DNA of 64,000 bases from Penium margaritaceum (lineage: Eukaryota > Streptophyta > Zygnematophyceae > Desmidiales > Peniaceae), in assembly GCA_023375785.1 (NCBI GenBank), contig SZWC01000036.1:59792-123791 (forward strand), given 5' to 3'. A program made the position numbers and the translations under genes. Shown one piece after another: positions 1 to 9,579 of the stretch (positions within the stretch are counted from its first letter, which is position 1; the number at the start of each line of letters is the position of its first letter). The notes under the pieces were generated by a model. It did no database searches and was not told where the DNA came from. It saw only the letters and a list, made by a program, of their open reading frames with translations.

Positions 1-100
1 CCTCAAACGGGGGGGGGGGGGTGAGCGTGCCACGAGACGGACCTTCCGACGACAGCCCGCGGGCCGTGTTACAACTAGTGCAAGACGGTCTGCATCACCA

Positions 101-1972
101 GTGGTAGCAGCATCCGGTGCAACCCCAGGAGGACCTCCAGCATCAGGCTCGTCCGCAGCAGCAGTAGCGATTCCTGGAGCCCGTCTGGCCCCAACTCCTG
201 CGGCGACAGCAAGGGCGGGGACATCCGAAGCCTCGCCGGCACCAGGTCCCCCCGCCGCACCGGAAGCCTTTGCGGCATTCCGAGCACCAGCATTACCCGG
301 AGGCCTTCCGGCACCGGGCCATTCCGCAACACCAGACGTAGCCGCATCCCGTGGGGCACCCCCGGCACCAAGCCTCACCGGAGCAATAACGGTAGCGTCA
401 CCCAGTACGCCTCCGCCATCTGGCCCTGCTGCATCCCTAGTGGTGATGAGAGCTGTGGGAGCACCACCACCATCCGGCCCATCTGCACCAACCGCGCACT
501 CCTCCTCTCCACCGGCCTCACGTGAAACCCTACGCCCCTTGCTTAGTGCCGGCACAATCATGGAGGGCGCACAGACTCGTCTGGAGGAAAGCTCTAGGGA
601 CAGTGGAGATCATTCCAAGACGGATTACCTGCTGGACATGGTAAGCAGCGTGATCATCCACTTACTCGACGAGCTCCCGGAGGCAGTCCATGCAAGCTTG
701 GGGGACTCCTTCTTCAACCCCGCCTGGCAAGTGGCACTGAAGGGAGCGGCCAAGACCGCCCTTGCCTTGGGGCCGCGAGCGCGACAGGTACAGTTACTGG
801 AAACAGCGGGGGCTGAGCGTCTCCTTTCGGTGCTCCGCGACCTCCTCAATCTTCGTCCAGCGCAAGCCATGGCGGGTGTGGCAACGCTCCTGGACACGAT
901 ACAATCTGACCATAATATGGATGCTGCCCGCGAATGGTGGCTCCTGGTCCGCCGTGACCAGACTGCGAATCCCACACGCCGCTGTGTACATCTACTCCAG
1001 GAGCGTGCCCGGGCACTCACGGTATACCACGTCGCCCGCATGCCGGCAAGAACAATGGAAGTACCGGACCGCAAGGCAACAGCGGACCTCTCGAGGTGGG
1101 GCTACCTATTCGGGCTCACCTCCCGCAGGTGGGGACTGCAGTACACCGCGGCAGAACTGGCAGCCATCTCCGCGGCGAAGCAGCAGCATGAGCATTGGTT
1201 CACCGCTATCGCCAACGCCTGGCAGCTGACTCAAGACAACACCACGCGCCAAAGGGCCGTGACCGAGGTAGCGATAGGGTTATGGAAACCCCTTCAAGGA
1301 ACCCGCACAGCACTAACAGAAGAGGCAGTACGTCACTGGGCCCGTGAAGCAGTCAACGTGTGCCGCGAGGAAAAGAACCGCACCCACAGTGAAACTGAAG
1401 AGGCGCAAGAGTATCTCCGTGACTCCTCTGAGCTCACAAGCCTGAGGGAGCGGCTGCGTGCACTTTGGCATGAGATGACAGAAGAACGGAGGCGGAAGGA
1501 AGAAGCTGCAGCGGAGCAGAGGATCGCACAAGAGGTAGAAGCTGTGGTGGAAGCTGTAGTTGCGGCCGCGGAACTTGAAGCAGGTGTGGAAGACCCAACA
1601 GGACAAGAGACAAAAACCTCTTTGGAGGCAAAGGCGGCAGATGCAAGGGAGGCGGCGACCACTGCAAAACAAGCAGCAGGGGCACAGGCAGCAGAGCAGC
1701 AGGAAGAGGCACAAGGGGAGAGCGGGGTCCGAGCCCAGGACGTGCTCGTATGCGCCAAGGCGGCGGCAGCCAGAAGAGGAGCGCGGAATAACACCCCACA
1801 ACTGACTCTGTCCCCGGCTCTGCTCGATAGAAGAGCCAAACTCCAGCATGCAGCTAGAAGAGCTATAGCATCCGTGGCTCCCCGGGAGCAGGCGGTCCCA
1901 GTTCACGCGTTGTCAGTCAGCCAAGAGGCTGAGCCACAAAAGGACTCCGCTGCGAAGAAACAGACGCCATGA
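101..1972 (+). CDS. Structural-like Ala/Pro-rich coiled-coil protein part of the element
   Basis: This segment of about 620 residues is not recognised as any named family. The first 150 residues or so are low-complexity Ala/Pro/Ser/Gly. A middle part (roughly residues 150-430) looks globular and helical, with scattered Trp (for example the run AAREWWLLVRR). From about 430 to 570 it is Glu/Ala/Arg-rich and probably forms a coiled coil, and it ends in a basic Arg/Ala-rich stretch. Its place upstream of the integrase and its disordered-helical-basic layout would suit a capsid or nucleocapsid-type protein of the element, but this is inference from position only. No zinc knuckle and no polymerase motif is visible. 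It could equally be an unrelated open frame in a GC-rich region, though its length and continuity argue against chance. Confidence 0.4.
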   Translation: MVAASGATPGGPPASGSSAAAVAIPGARLAPTPAATARAGTSEASPAPGPPAAPEAFAAFRAPALPGGLPAPGHSATPDVAASRGAPPAPSLTGAITVASPSTPPPSGPAASLVVMRAVGAPPPSGPSAPTAHSSSPPASRETLRPLLSAGTIMEGAQTRLEESSRDSGDHSKTDYLLDMVSSVIIHLLDELPEAVHASLGDSFFNPAWQVALKGAAKTALALGPRARQVQLLETAGAERLLSVLRDLLNLRPAQAMAGVATLLDTIQSDHNMDAAREWWLLVRRDQTANPTRRCVHLLQERARALTVYHVARMPARTMEVPDRKATADLSRWGYLFGLTSRRWGLQYTAAELAAISAAKQQHEHWFTAIANAWQLTQDNTTRQRAVTEVAIGLWKPLQGTRTALTEEAVRHWAREAVNVCREEKNRTHSETEEAQEYLRDSSELTSLRERLRALWHEMTEERRRKEEAAAEQRIAQEVEAVVEAVVAAAELEAGVEDPTGQETKTSLEAKAADAREAATTAKQAAGAQAAEQQEEAQGESGVRAQDVLVCAKAAAARRGARNNTPQLTLSPALLDRRAKLQHAARRAIASVAPREQAVPVHALSVSQEAEPQKDSAAKKQTP

Positions 1973-2139
1973 GCGGAGACTACACCAACATCCCACCGCA
2001 AGGAAAAAGGGAAGGGGACCATTGAGGACAGCTCCATGACCATCACCCCCGTCAAACGCAGTAAACAAGCCCGCCCCACCCTAGTAATTGGTCAGCCTGC
2101 TGACTTGGAACAGCTCGCGCAGGTCTAGCGGAGCGTCGC

Positions 2140-2764
2140 CCAAGCGATGGACCTGCTCCTGGCAGTATCCTGCAATGTACCATTGCCGGCCGGATCGGTC
2201 CCGACTCAACTTCAACCCCTCCTGGGGAGCGCAGGCGCTACACCACAACACAAGGAGGGGATCGAAGAAGGTATTGCGGTGACTGCGGCGAAACAGAAGG
2301 CAGGAGGGGTGGTGATCTCCGAACTCAGCGAGTCACCATCACCTGACGAGGACCAGCCAACCATGAAGGGGCGGGGCCTGCTGCGACTCCCTGAGGCAGC
2401 ATCGGAACAGAAGGCAGAATCAGAGGCAAGCGAGGTCCGCGGAGCACGAGGTCGACAGCATGGAGCCGTGCCCAAAATGACAATGCGAAGCCAATGGGAT
2501 GAAGGGGAACTCTGCGCGGTAGGGATTCTGCGCATCTTCCCCACACCGGACAGCTGGGACAGGGAGCCCCCCGTCTATGACGAGAAAAACCAACGGCGCC
2601 TGAAGACGATGAAGGCGGAACAAGATGCGAGGAGGACCCAGGGGCTGCCGACGCTGGAAAAGGAGAAGAAGAGGAAGCAGGGAGAAGCCGCCGTGGGAAA
2701 GATGGTGAAGGAGAAGCCCGCCGAGATGCAGGACTGGAGGATCTAGCAAGCTGCGCACATCCTG
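2140..2764 (+). pseudogene. Charged linker segment of the element, upstream of the integrase
   Basis: About 200 residues in the same forward frame as the parts on either side. It is Glu/Lys/Arg-rich, with a basic C-terminal half (KEKKRKQGE, MVKEKPAE), and has no recognisable domain. It most likely belongs to the same polyprotein-like unit. The stretch 1973-2140 before it holds nothing further that I recognise. Function unknown. Confidence 0.35.
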
Positions 2765-4040
2765 TTGTGCGCCACAACCAAGGAACAGCAGAAGGTGGAG
2801 GCGAAGAAGGTGTACAAGGCCCTGGGGGCGCGGATGGGGGTGGAATATGACAGGAGGAAGAAAGACGATCTCGCCCACACCTGCGAGCAGTACGCGTGGG
2901 AGGGTGGCCGTTTGTGGCGGACCAAACCACAGGTCTTGTGGGTGCCCCCAACCACCTTGCAACGAGCGGTGGTCGAAGCATACCATCAACACCACCACAC
3001 TGGCGTCCAGGCACTCAAGCAGCATCTCACCCCCATCTTGCACATACCAAACCTCCTGGCGATAGTGAAAGACGTGGTGCAACACCGTGCCCCATGTGAA
3101 CGCCACCACAAGATAACACCGCGGGACATGGCGCTCTTCTTACCCTCCTCCATCGGCGAGCCGTTGGACCGTATCATCATTGACTTCTATGGACCTCGTC
3201 CTCGCCGCGCCCAAGGAGAGCGGTACTGGATTGCAGCCATGGATCATTTCACCAAGTACATGTGGGTCCGGGCCATTCCCGACAAGTCCTCGGAGCGTGC
3301 GGCACGCTTCATCAGGGAAGAGCTGTTCTACAAGTTCGAAGGATGTCGTGTGGTGCACAGTGACAACGGTGCTGAGTTTGCAGGGGCGTTCCGCGAAGAG
3401 CTTGCGGAGTGGGGAGTACAGCATGTGCATTATGGACGATACCGACCTCAATCCCAAGGCCAGGTCGAGCGGCTGCACGAGATCCTGGAGCGGGCAGTGG
3501 CCACTGCGGAGGTCACAGACTGGGTGGAGACCCTCAAAAAGACGGCCCACTTCATCAACATCACCCCTAGCCGCGCCACCACATTCTCGCCACATGCCCT
3601 CCTCTTCGGCGAGCCTCCGCGCGCGGCACTTGGCATGCCGCAGCCCCCACTACTGCTGCCACTGGACCCGGAGCAGCAGCAAGATGGACGCTCAGAGAAG
3701 GAGCGGGAGCTGGCAAGGGACAAGGAAGTGCAGGAGTGGTACTGGGCGCGATGCAAAAAAACCGCCGCGGTAAGGGCAGAGGCACGCCTCCGAGCCTCGG
3801 TTTCGGCTTGGCGCGGATGTGATGTCGCCAACCAACGCCTCAACCACGGGGCAATTGAGGAAGGAAATCTGGTGTACCTTCGCCCCTTCCCCGGCACAGG
3901 GTGTGAACCAGAAGAGGCGCGGCAGGTGTATCGCGTGGCCGCGGTGGACGCGGGACGAGTGTGGCTGGAAGGGCCGGACAGGTTCAGTGAGATGAGCTAC
4001 CCTGCAACAGAGTTCGTTTTGCTACCCCCGGCCTGGCAGA
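2765..4040 (+). pseudogene. Integrase (zinc-binding N-terminus, DDE catalytic core, SH3-like tail)
   Basis: Integrases cut and join element DNA into the host genome in the nucleus. Counting residues from position 2765, an HHCC-type zinc-binding region lies at about residues 75-120 (YHQHHHTGVQALKQHL). The RNase-H-fold core follows, with acidic residues D140 (in IIIDFYGP), D200 (in VHSDNGAEF) and E235 (in GQVERLHE), the DDE spacing of retroelement and Ginger-type integrases. The stretch HYGRYRPQSQGQVERLHEIL is the usual signature before the last acidic residue. A predicted helical region and an SH3-like segment with GNLVYLRPFPG (about residues 364-375) resemble the DNA-binding C-terminus of Ty3-type integrases. 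No chromodomain is seen. It is part of a broken element and gives no evidence of present activity. Confidence 0.8.
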
Positions 4041-5932
4041 GGCACATACCCGGTACGGGTGGAGAACTCCCTCCGCTAGAGGCGCGCAAGGGATCAAGGG
4101 GATGGCGCGCGGAGGAGGTGCTGGAGCAGTGCGAGAGCCAGGTGTCGGAGCAGGAGGAAGTGTGGAGTCAAGAACCTCCGGAGGAACCAACGGACGGCTC
4201 TGATGTGCAGGAGGTCTCCGCGGAAGGAAGACGTGCCGAACATGAGCAACAGGAGCCGCATGAACAAGAGGAGCAACCAGAAAAGCAGCAGTCAAGATCA
4301 CAACAGACCGGCAGCGGAGAAATAACCCCACAAGGGGTCACTGATGCTCCACAGAAGAACGTCCCCATGAGCCCCCGTGCCCTGGTTGCCTACACGGGGC
4401 CCTGCGCCGTCTGTGGGGAGAACCTGCCCGAGGAAAAGCTCCTGAAAGTCGTCTGCCGCGCCTGTGGCCAGCCTGTGCATCAGGGGCTGGCCAAGAGCTG
4501 CATTGGTTGGAACCGCACCTGTCTGCGGTGCATGAGTGAAGACCAAGGGGAGCAAATGGAGCAGAAAAAGGAAGAAGGCGGCGAAGCCGGCCCTGGTTCC
4601 GGCGGCAAAGCCGGCCCAGGCTCCGTGGGAGGAGAGGCGCGAGGAGGATGGGACCCCAATGAGGAAGAAGAAGAGGAGGAAGAGGAAGCAGCAGGGATGC
4701 GCCAAGGGCCATGTACAGTGACGGGGGCCACCATGCGACAATGGCAAGAGGAAGGTCGGATGGTAGCGGCGGAGCAGGCCCAGAAGGAGAAGGCACGCCA
4801 GACGTGTGCTCAATGCGGGCACCGTTGGGGCAGACGGGTGCAGGACTGTGAAGGATACCACCGAAGGATATGCGACGAGTGCCTAGAGCAGCCGCGGAAC
4901 GCAAAAGGGGAACGGAGTGGATCAGAAAAATGTCGAAAGTGCCGCCAAGAGATCGAGCGCGAGCTCAATATTCGGAAGCCGATGCGTGTCACCACAGAGG
5001 GAGAGGAGGTTGATTCGGAGGATGAGGACGAACAGGACCTGCCCGCACCTGCCGCGGAAAACTACCCCACCTGCATAAAGGCTGTCCACACAGGGGAGCG
5101 CTGCACCCAGTGTGGCCGGATGGCTCATCAGAGCTGCTTGGTGATGGGCAGCTCGGTATGGGCAGGACAGTGTCAAAGATGTGTGGGAGCGGAAATCGTG
5201 GAAGCAGGGGCCTCACTATCCTACGCTACTGAAACTTTGGCCCCACTCTGCGAAGGGTGTGAAACAGAGCTGACCAAATTCGGCAAACCCTGCGGCATGT
5301 GTCGAACCATGTGCCACCTGCGGTGTGGCAAACGCGGGAAGGAGGGCATCTGGACTTGCAGCAACTGTCGCAACAAGCCACGGAGGATGAAATGGAAGTT
5401 CTCCAACAAGCGCCTTTGCACGGGGGACAACTGCCTTGGCCGGCTTGAGGGGTCAGTCTACCGGTGCGAGCACTGTGGAGGCATGGCACATGAACCTTGT
5501 GTCAAGGAGGTGGGGCGGAGCAGCGAAGGCAAACGGATCTACCAATGCTCAAGTTGTCATAAGTACAAGCGCGCGCCACACTGCTCCTCATGCAAGAACT
5601 TGGTCGGCACGCCCACGATCGGAGCGCGGTGTGAAGGATGCCGGCTATTTGTCCATGATGAGTGCGCGGTGAAGCTCAAGCGGAGGGGATGAATGGTGGA
5701 AAGATACTGCAGGCCTTGCCAGGAGTGGGGTCGCCCCAAGCCCCACAAGTACTTCACGCAGAAAGCGCACTTAGAGACTCTGGGAAAGAGTCTCGGAAAA
5801 ATGGGGGGGTTGGGGCATCAGTGTCACGCACAATCCTGCCGCAGCTCCGCGGAAGAAGTGACCAGCGGAATAGGGATCAAGGAGGCAAAGTCTGCGCATA
5901 GGATGCTGGCTCCGGCGGATGCGGTTGAGTGA
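4041..5932 (+). pseudogene. Tail of tandem PHD-like zinc fingers following the integrase
   Basis: Downstream of the integrase come a Glu/Gln-rich acidic linker, including a run of nine Glu, and then repeated Cys/His clusters. With residues counted from 2765, clusters begin at about 547, 681, 770, 829, 885 and 940, and one more Cys pair follows further on. The clearest clusters (829, 885) follow C-x2-C, C-x2-C, a gap of four residues, H-x2-C and a final C-x2-C, which is the C4HC3 arrangement of PHD fingers. PHD fingers commonly read histone tails. By analogy with the chromodomains on chromovirus integrases, the array may have steered insertion to particular chromatin, but this is inference. 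RING or C1-like zinc folds are alternatives. It belongs to the same broken element. Confidence 0.65.
5774..5794. repeat. Inverted repeat, 8-bp stem
   Basis: GAGACTCT at 5774-5781 is matched by its exact reverse complement AGAGTCTC at 5787-5794, with a 5-nt loop. It lies within the last part of the zinc-finger coding segment. Confidence 0.6.
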
Positions 5933-5983
5933 GGGGTAAGCGCGGATCCGGGGAAGGCAGGGGTCAGGGTACGCGTGGAAGGG

Positions 5984-6013
5984 CCACCGCAGACGAACAT
6001 TCGTCTGCGGTGG
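5984..6013. repeat. Near-perfect palindrome, 14-bp stem with 2-nt loop
   Basis: CCACCGCAGACGAA (5984-5997) is followed by CA and then its exact reverse complement (6000-6013). A 28-of-30 palindrome is very unlikely by chance and would extrude as a cruciform or fold as a strong RNA hairpin. It sits about 50 bp after the end of the coding part, a position compatible with a 3' RNA-processing or element-end structure. Its role is unknown. Confidence 0.8.
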
Positions 6014-6324
6014 TTCTTCTCAGCCGAATAGTTTGTGGCCAGGCGGGAAGCAGCGAAGGGAGGGGCCGCGTTGCAAAGGGAACAGGGACAAGCTGAAGCA
6101 GGATCCGCCACCACTGACGAAGCGCAGGTAGGACAGTGGAGGAATTGAGCAATCAGAGGAGGAAACAACCAATCAGCACAAGTGACCAAGCATCAATTAT
6201 GGAAGAGTCTCGACAGACGCACCGCGGAAGACGAAGATTCAAGGAAGAACACGAAGAACCGCGTGTACGAGCCGCGGATGAAGAAAATGACCAGCAGAAG
6301 AGACAGTGTGTGTGGGACGAGACC

Positions 6325-6346
6325 CGCGGTGCGTAGCCGCACCGCG
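6325..6346. repeat. Inverted repeat, 9-bp stem with 4-nt loop
   Basis: CGCGGTGCG (6325-6333) and its exact reverse complement (6338-6346) enclose the loop TAGC. It occupies the core of the first of two GACGAGACC-led direct units. Confidence 0.7.
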
Positions 6347-6396
6347 TGGAGTCCGAGTAGGAGGAAGAAGGATGATGTGAGAAGGACGAGACCGAC

Positions 6397-6412
6397 AGCG
6401 TGTAGACACGCT
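6397..6412. repeat. Inverted repeat, 7-bp stem with 2-nt loop
   Basis: AGCGTGT (6397-6403) and ACACGCT (6406-6412) pair exactly. It occupies the same place in the second GACGAGACC-led unit (starting 6385) as the 6325 hairpin does in the first (starting 6316), although the stem sequences differ. Confidence 0.6.
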
Positions 6413-6673
6413 ATGCGGAATCCAAAGTAGAAAAGGGTCTCATTAGAAAAAGCACAAGTGTAACTCAGACCTGCTTGCCTTCCGAAGTATTCCATGTATT
6501 CCGCAATCAGCTTTATCAAAGCCATTGGTCTACTCTCCTTCCTCTGCTCCGCCCATTGCCCTCTTGCCCTCAGTCGCTCTCGGAGTCCGGTCCGCGGACT
6601 ATGGGAGTATATGCGTGAAGAACCAAAAGTCCGAGTGAGGTGGGCTGCCGGCGGTGTCCCTTTCTTGCACATG

Positions 6674-6696
6674 TCCGCGGAACGGGGTTCCGCGGA
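6674..6696. repeat. Inverted repeat, 10-bp stem with 3-nt loop
   Basis: TCCGCGGAAC (6674-6683) and its exact reverse complement (6687-6696) flank GGG. Each arm itself contains the self-complementary TCCGCGGA, so this is a palindrome built of palindromes. Confidence 0.7.
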
Positions 6697-6955
6697 GAGG
6701 AGTCGGACGCCACGAGGTGGTGGACTCCCGTGTGGGAAGAAGTGGAACACGGAGCATCACTCATCGGTGAGGTGTCTGCGCAAAAGCCTAGAACGGTGGT
6801 CCGCGGGATAGCTGATAGTCGGGGGTTTTCCATTGTGGGTTGCCGTACTCTAGTGGCTCGCGGAGTGTCGCTTCTCATTAAGGTGTATGCGCAGCAGTCC
6901 CAAACTCGTGTCTTGCTGATCACTTGTAGTAAACTTGTAGTAGTGAAGGGAGTAA

Positions 6956-6973
6956 TCCGCAGAGATCTGCGGA
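6956..6973. repeat. Inverted repeat, 8-bp stem with 2-nt loop
   Basis: TCCGCAGA (6956-6963) and TCTGCGGA (6966-6973) pair exactly around GA. It lies about 50 bp before the satellite starts. Confidence 0.6.
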
Positions 6974-9040
6974 GAGTCGCTGTCCACGGAAAAATCAGGG
7001 AAGCGGCAAAATTGGGGGCATCAGCGTGTAAGTACATGTAAGTGCAATTAACTGCGTATAAGTACGTATAAGTGTGTGTAAGTGTGTGTAAGTGCATGTA
7101 AGTGTGTGCACGCATGTGTAAGTGCGTGTAAGTGCGTGTAGGTGTATGTAAGTGCATGTAAGTGTATGTAAGTGCGTGTAAGTGCGTGTAAGTATGTGTA
7201 AGTGCACGTAAGTGCATGTAAGTGCGTGTAGATGCGTGTAAGTGCGTGTAAGTATGTGCAAGTACGTGTAAGTGCATGTAAGTGCGTGTAAGTGTGTGTA
7301 AGTACGTGTAAGTACGTGTAAGTGTGTGTAAGTGCGTATAAGTGCGTGTAAGTGCGTCCAAGTGCGTGTAAGTGTGTGTAAGTGCGTGTAAGTGCATGTA
7401 AGTACGTACAAGGGTGTGTAAGTGTGTGTAAGTGCACGTAGGTACGTGTAAGTCCGTGTAAGTTTGCGTAAGTGCATGTCAGTATGTGTAAGTGCATGTA
7501 CGTGTGTGCAAGTGTGTGTAAGTGCGTGTACGTACGTGGAAGTGTGTGTAAGTGCGTGTAAGTGCGTGTAAGTGTGTGTAAGTACGTGTTAATGCGTGTA
7601 GGTACATGTAAGTACGTGTAAGCACGTGTAAGTGCGTGTAACTGCGTGTAAGTTTGTGTAAGTATGTGTAAGTACGTGTAAGTGCATGTAAGTGCATGTA
7701 GGTATGTTTAAGTGTATGTAAGTGCGTGTAAGTGTGTGTAAGTTTGTGTGAGTGCGTATAAGTGCATGTAAGTAAGTAATTGCGTGTGAGTGCGTAGAAG
7801 TGCGTGTAGGTGCGTGTAAGTGCATGTAAGTGCGTGTAAGTGCATGTAAGTGTGTGTAAGTGCATGTAAGTGCGCGTAAGTACGTGTTAGTGCATGTAAG
7901 TGTGTGTAAGTGTATGTAACTGTGTGTAAGTGTGTGTAAGTGTAGATAAGTACAAGTAAGTATGTGTAAGTGTGTGCAAGTGCGTGTAAGTGCGTGTAAA
8001 TACGTGTAAGAGCGTATAACTGTGTGTACGTCTGTGTAAGTATGTGTAAGTGCGTATAAGTACGTGTAAGTATGTGAAAGTGCATATAAGTGTGTGTAAG
8101 TGCGTGTAAGTACGTGTAAATGTGTATAAGTACGTGTAAGTGTGTATAAGTGCGTATAAGTGCGTGTAAGTGCGTGTAAGTGTGTGTAACTGCGGGTAAG
8201 TGCGTGTAAGTACGTGTAAGTACGTGTAAGTCCATGTAAGTGGGTGTAAGTACGTGCAAGTGCGTGTAAGTACTCATACATACGTGTAAGTATGTGTAAG
8301 TGCGTGTAAGTACATATATGTGCGTGTAAGTACATATAAGTGCGTGGAAGTGTGTGGAAGTGTGTGTACGTGCGTGTGAGTGCGTGTAAGTGCGTGTAAG
8401 TACATGTTAGTGCGTGTAACTGCGTGTAACTATGTATAACTGCGTGTAAATGCGTGTAAGTGTGCGCAAGTGCACGTAACTGCGTGTAAGTGCGTGTAAA
8501 TCCTTGTAAGTGCGTATAAGTATGTATAAGTGCATGTAAGTACGTGTTAGTGCGTGTAAGTGCGTTTAAGTGTACGTAAGTGTGTGTAAGTGTATGTAAG
8601 TGTATGTAAGTGTGTGTAAGTACGTGTAAGTGTGTGTAAGTAAGTGTAAGTGCGTGTAAGTACGTGTAAGTACTTGTAAGTGCGTGTAAGTGCACGTAAG
8701 TGCATGTAAGTACGTATAAGTGCGTGCAAGTGCGTGTGAGTGTGTATAAGTACGTGTAAGTGCGTGTAAGTACGTGTAAGTGCAAGTAAGTATGTGCAAG
8801 TGCGTATAAGTGCGTGTAAGTGCGTGTACGTACATGTAAGTCCGTTTCAGTACGTGTAATTGTGCGTAACTGTGTGTAAGTGTGTGTAAGGGCATGTACG
8901 TACGTGTAAGTATGTGTAAGTGCGTATAAGTGCGTGTAAGTACATGTAAGTGCCTCTAATTGCATGTAAGTACGTGTAAGTGCGTATAAATACGTGTAAA
9001 CATGTGTAAGTGTGTGTAAGTACGTGTAAGTACGTGTAAG

Positions 9041-9579
9041 TCATGTAAGTGTTTGTAAGTGCGTGTATGTGTGTGTACGTGCATGTACGTTTATGTACGC
9101 GTGTGTAAATGTGTGTAAGAATGCATGAGTACGTGTAAGTACATGTAACTGCATGTAACTGCGTGTAACTGCATGTATGTACATGTAAGTGCGTGTAAGT
9201 ACGTGTAAGTGCGTATAAGTGTGTGTAAGTGTGCGTTAGTACGTGTAAGTGCGTATAAGTGTGTGTAAGTGTGCGTTAGTACGTGTAAGTGCGTATAAGT
9301 GTGTGTAAGTGTGCGTTAGTACGTGTAAGTGCGTATAAGTGTGTGTAAGTGTGCGTTAGTACGTGTAAGTGCGTATAAGTGCGTGTAAGTATGGGTAAGT
9401 ACGTGTAAGTCATGTAAGTGCTTGTAAGTGCGTGTATGTGTGTGTACGTGCATGTACGTTTATGTACGCGTGTGTAAATGTGTGTAAGAATGCATGAGTA
9501 CGTGTAAGTACATGTAACTGCATGTAACTGCGTGTAACTGCATGTATGTACATGTAAGTGCGTGTAAATACGTGTAAGT
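9041..9579 (+). repeat. Duplicated block of about 170 bp (9041-9210 and 9410-9579)
   Basis: Two nearly identical stretches offset by 369 bp share unusual variants such as TTTATGTACGCGTGTG and AAGAATGCATGAGTACG. They flank the 40-bp tandem array at 9201-9380. Both the rare variants and the exact order are shared, so this is a segmental duplication rather than chance similarity of decamers. Confidence 0.85.
9201..9380 (+). repeat. 40-bp higher-order unit in four perfect tandem copies
   Basis: A four-decamer unit (units with cores ACGTG, GCGTA, GTGTG and GTGCGTT in order) is repeated exactly at 9201, 9241, 9281 and 9321, with a partial copy from 9361. Perfect identity in otherwise divergent surroundings marks a very recent local expansion. 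Confidence 0.9.

Larger units (their letters stand above)
1..7023 (+). mobile_element. Integrase-bearing mobile element remnant (LTR-kin or Ginger/Polinton-like, family unresolved)
   Basis: This GC-rich block differs sharply in composition from the satellite that begins at about 7024. One forward reading frame covers most of 101-5930, with a few interruptions, so the element is broken (about three breaks in what is visible). Parts in order are a structural-like Ala/Pro/Glu-rich segment, a charged linker, a DDE integrase with an SH3-like tail, and a run of PHD-like zinc fingers. The last 1.1 kb is non-coding and rich in hairpins. The left end lies outside the window and no terminal repeat was identified. 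The integrase resembles those of Ty3-type LTR elements, but no reverse transcriptase or RNase H precedes it, so a DNA-transposon or Polinton-type relative is also possible. No age can be given without its ends. Confidence 0.6.
5933..7023. other. Gene-free, hairpin-rich 3' part of the element
   Basis: I see no convincing gene here, only short open frames of 60-190 codons without family signatures. The stretch holds several perfect inverted repeats (annotated separately), many copies of CCGCGG, and two diverged direct units starting with GACGAGACC at 6316 and 6385. It ends abruptly at the decamer satellite after TTGGGGGCATCA (7012-7023). It may be the untranslated tail or terminal region of the integrase element, but no matching 5' copy lies in the window to prove that. 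Confidence 0.5.

Noticed and set aside
420-3109. Minus-strand open frames of 110-230 codons opposite the integrase element (for example 2420-3109 and 1313-1906)
   Set aside because: They are GC-rich shadows of the forward coding frame with no recognisable domains, whereas the forward frame has clear integrase motifs.
5984-6013. Rho-independent terminator
   Set aside because: The stem is strong but no T tract follows, and the setting is a eukaryotic mobile element.
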